Part shown: positions 6,066 through 7,093 of the stretch, piece after piece | How positions within the stretch are numbered: position 1 is the first letter of the stretch | Layout: each line of letters starts with the position of its first letter | Source: an uncultured Shinella sp. | GTDB taxonomy: Bacteria > Pseudomonadota > Alphaproteobacteria > Rhizobiales > Rhizobiaceae | Assembly: GCF_946479415.1 (NCBI RefSeq) | Contig: NZ_CAMLFY010000172.1 | Span: forward strand, 1 to 7,093 | Length of the DNA stretch: 7,093 nucleotides | Direction: 5' to 3' | The notes under the pieces: generated by a model | What the model saw: only the letters and a program-made list of their open reading frames with translations | Databases searched by the model: none | What the model was told of the DNA's origin: nothing | Position numbers and translations under genes: made by a program

Positions 6066-7093
6066 TCAGGCTCCCTTGGTGGCGGCGACATCGCGCGTCT
6101 TCGGCGAAAGGCCGACGATCAGGCGGGTGATAGCGGGGCGGAACATGTGTTCGAGCGCGCCGGCAAAGAGGATCACCAGACCCTGGATGATGACGATCAT
6201 GTCGCGCGAGATGGAGGGCATCTCGAAGGAGATTTCCGCCCCGCCCTGATAAAGCATGCCGAAGAGCAGCGCGGCGGGAATGATGCCGGCGGGATGCGAG
6301 CGGCCCATCAGTGCTACGGCGATGCCGACGAAGCCCGCGCCCTGCACGAATTCGAGCTGCATGCGGAACTGCTCGCCCATGATCGGGTTCAGCGCCATCA
6401 TGCCGGCAAGGCCGCCCGAAATCATCATGGTGATGACGATGATCTTGGCTTCCTTGATGCCGGCATAACGTGCTGCGGCGGGGCTGTGGCCCATCGTGCG
6501 CATCTCGTAGCCGAGCTTGGTGCGCCAGATCAGCACCCAGACGCCGAAGGCGGCGACGAGCGCCAGCAGGAACGAGATGTTGAACGGGGCATTACCGACG
6601 GAAAGGCCGAAGATCGACATCAGCCAGTCGAGCTTGGGCAATTGTCCGCCGGCATCGAAGGTGCGGGTTTCCAGGGACATCGAGCCGAGCGGCTTGAACA
6701 CCTTGTTGAGCAGGTAGTTCATCAGGCTGGCGGCGATGAAGTTGAACATGATCGTCGTGATGACGATATGGCTGCCGCGCTTGGCCTGCAGCCAGCCGGG
6801 GATCATCGCCCAGAGCGCGCCGAAGAAGGCGGCACCCAGGATGGCGATCGGGAAGACGAGATACCAGGGCAGCGTGCGGTCGAGCGCAAGGCAGGCGAGC
6901 GCCACCCCGATGCCGCCGACATAGGCCTGGCCTTCGCCGCCGATGTTGAAGAGGCCGGCATGGAAGGCGACGGCCACCGCAAGGCCGGTGAAGATGAAGG
7001 TCGTCGTGTAGTAGAGCGTGAAGCCGATATATTCGCCCCGGCCGAAGGCGCCGTTGATCATGTGATAGGCGGCTTCCAACGGGCTTTCGCCGA
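6066..7093 (-). CDS. ABC transporter permease, nucleoside/simple-sugar type (first permease, NupP-like; 5' truncated by window edge)
   Basis: Inner-membrane permease paired with the next gene; 341 complete codons plus stop are visible. The frame stays open to the right edge (visible start GESPLEAAYHMINGAFG), and GESPLEA is normal internal sequence for this family, so the TTG at 7077-7079 is an internal Leu and the true start lies outside the window, probably by a few tens of codons. The hallmark AFHAGLFNIGGEGQAY is at visible residues 42-57, and the coupling loop TKLGYEMRTMGHSPAAARYAGI at 191-212. GAGFVGIAVALMGR (251-264) precedes the last membrane segments. The family is BPD_transp_2, resembling B. 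subtilis NupP. The two permeases should form the heterodimeric channel of a BMP-lipoprotein-dependent nucleoside importer; the ATPase and lipoprotein genes are expected upstream, beyond 7093, as is the operon promoter. Confidence 0.9.
   Translation of the reverse strand, partial: GESPLEAAYHMINGAFGRGEYIGFTLYYTTTFIFTGLAVAVAFHAGLFNIGGEGQAYVGGIGVALACLALDRTLPWYLVFPIAILGAAFFGALWAMIPGWLQAKRGSHIVITTIMFNFIAASLMNYLLNKVFKPLGSMSLETRTFDAGGQLPKLDWLMSIFGLSVGNAPFNISFLLALVAAFGVWVLIWRTKLGYEMRTMGHSPAAARYAGIKEAKIIVITMMISGGLAGMMALNPIMGEQFRMQLEFVQGAGFVGIAVALMGRSHPAGIIPAALLFGMLYQGGAEISFEMPSISRDMIVIIQGLVILFAGALEHMFRPAITRLIVGLSPKTRDVAATKGA

Noticed and set aside
7077..7079. TTG as the start of the first permease.
   Set aside because: The frame is open to the window edge, and the upstream codons give GESP before LEA, which is normal internal permease sequence. 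The gene is simply truncated.

Overview
The window looks like a chromosomal segment of an alphaproteobacterium, most likely Rhizobiaceae (Rhizobium/Agrobacterium/Ensifer/Shinella-like). The reasons are uniformly high GC, strong G/C preference at third codon positions, and recall of the rhizobial form of UPRT (start [10 protein letters not shown]) and of the Cdd, DeoA and PNP types. The genus is an inference from memory, not a database result. Nearly every base is used by a recognisable nucleoside uptake and salvage locus. I see no mobile element, CRISPR array, tRNA or rRNA.

Layout. Left part, + strand: the 3' end of add (adenosine deaminase, 1-423), a 107-nt gap with a terminator-like hairpin, upp (uracil phosphoribosyltransferase, 531-1160), a strong intrinsic terminator (1205-1228), then a membrane-anchored retropepsin-like aspartic protease (1286-1825) that has no obvious link to nucleosides. 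Right part, - strand, read from right to left: two ABC permeases of the nucleoside/simple-sugar type (the first is cut by the window edge), cdd, punA-type purine nucleoside phosphorylase, deoC and deoA. The two blocks converge, and the protease and deoA 3' ends overlap by 11 nt.

How the genes work together. The permeases, with an ATPase and a BMP-family binding lipoprotein expected beyond the right edge, should import nucleosides. Cdd turns cytidine/deoxycytidine into uridine/deoxyuridine, and Add turns adenosine into inosine. PNP releases hypoxanthine/guanine plus (deoxy)ribose-1-phosphate, and DeoA does the same for thymidine/deoxyuridine. DeoC splits deoxyribose-5-phosphate into glyceraldehyde-3-phosphate and acetaldehyde. 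Upp captures uracil as UMP. The phosphopentomutase step joining these to DeoC (deoB) is not in the window.

The - strand operon is very compact. Its five junctions are gaps of 3, 3 and 3 nt and overlaps of 4 and 8 nt, so translational coupling is likely. No undescribed system is evident. The points worth a second look are small: the CAEP motif in cytidine deaminase, the terminator-free overlapping convergent ends, and the aspartic protease placed between the two salvage blocks.
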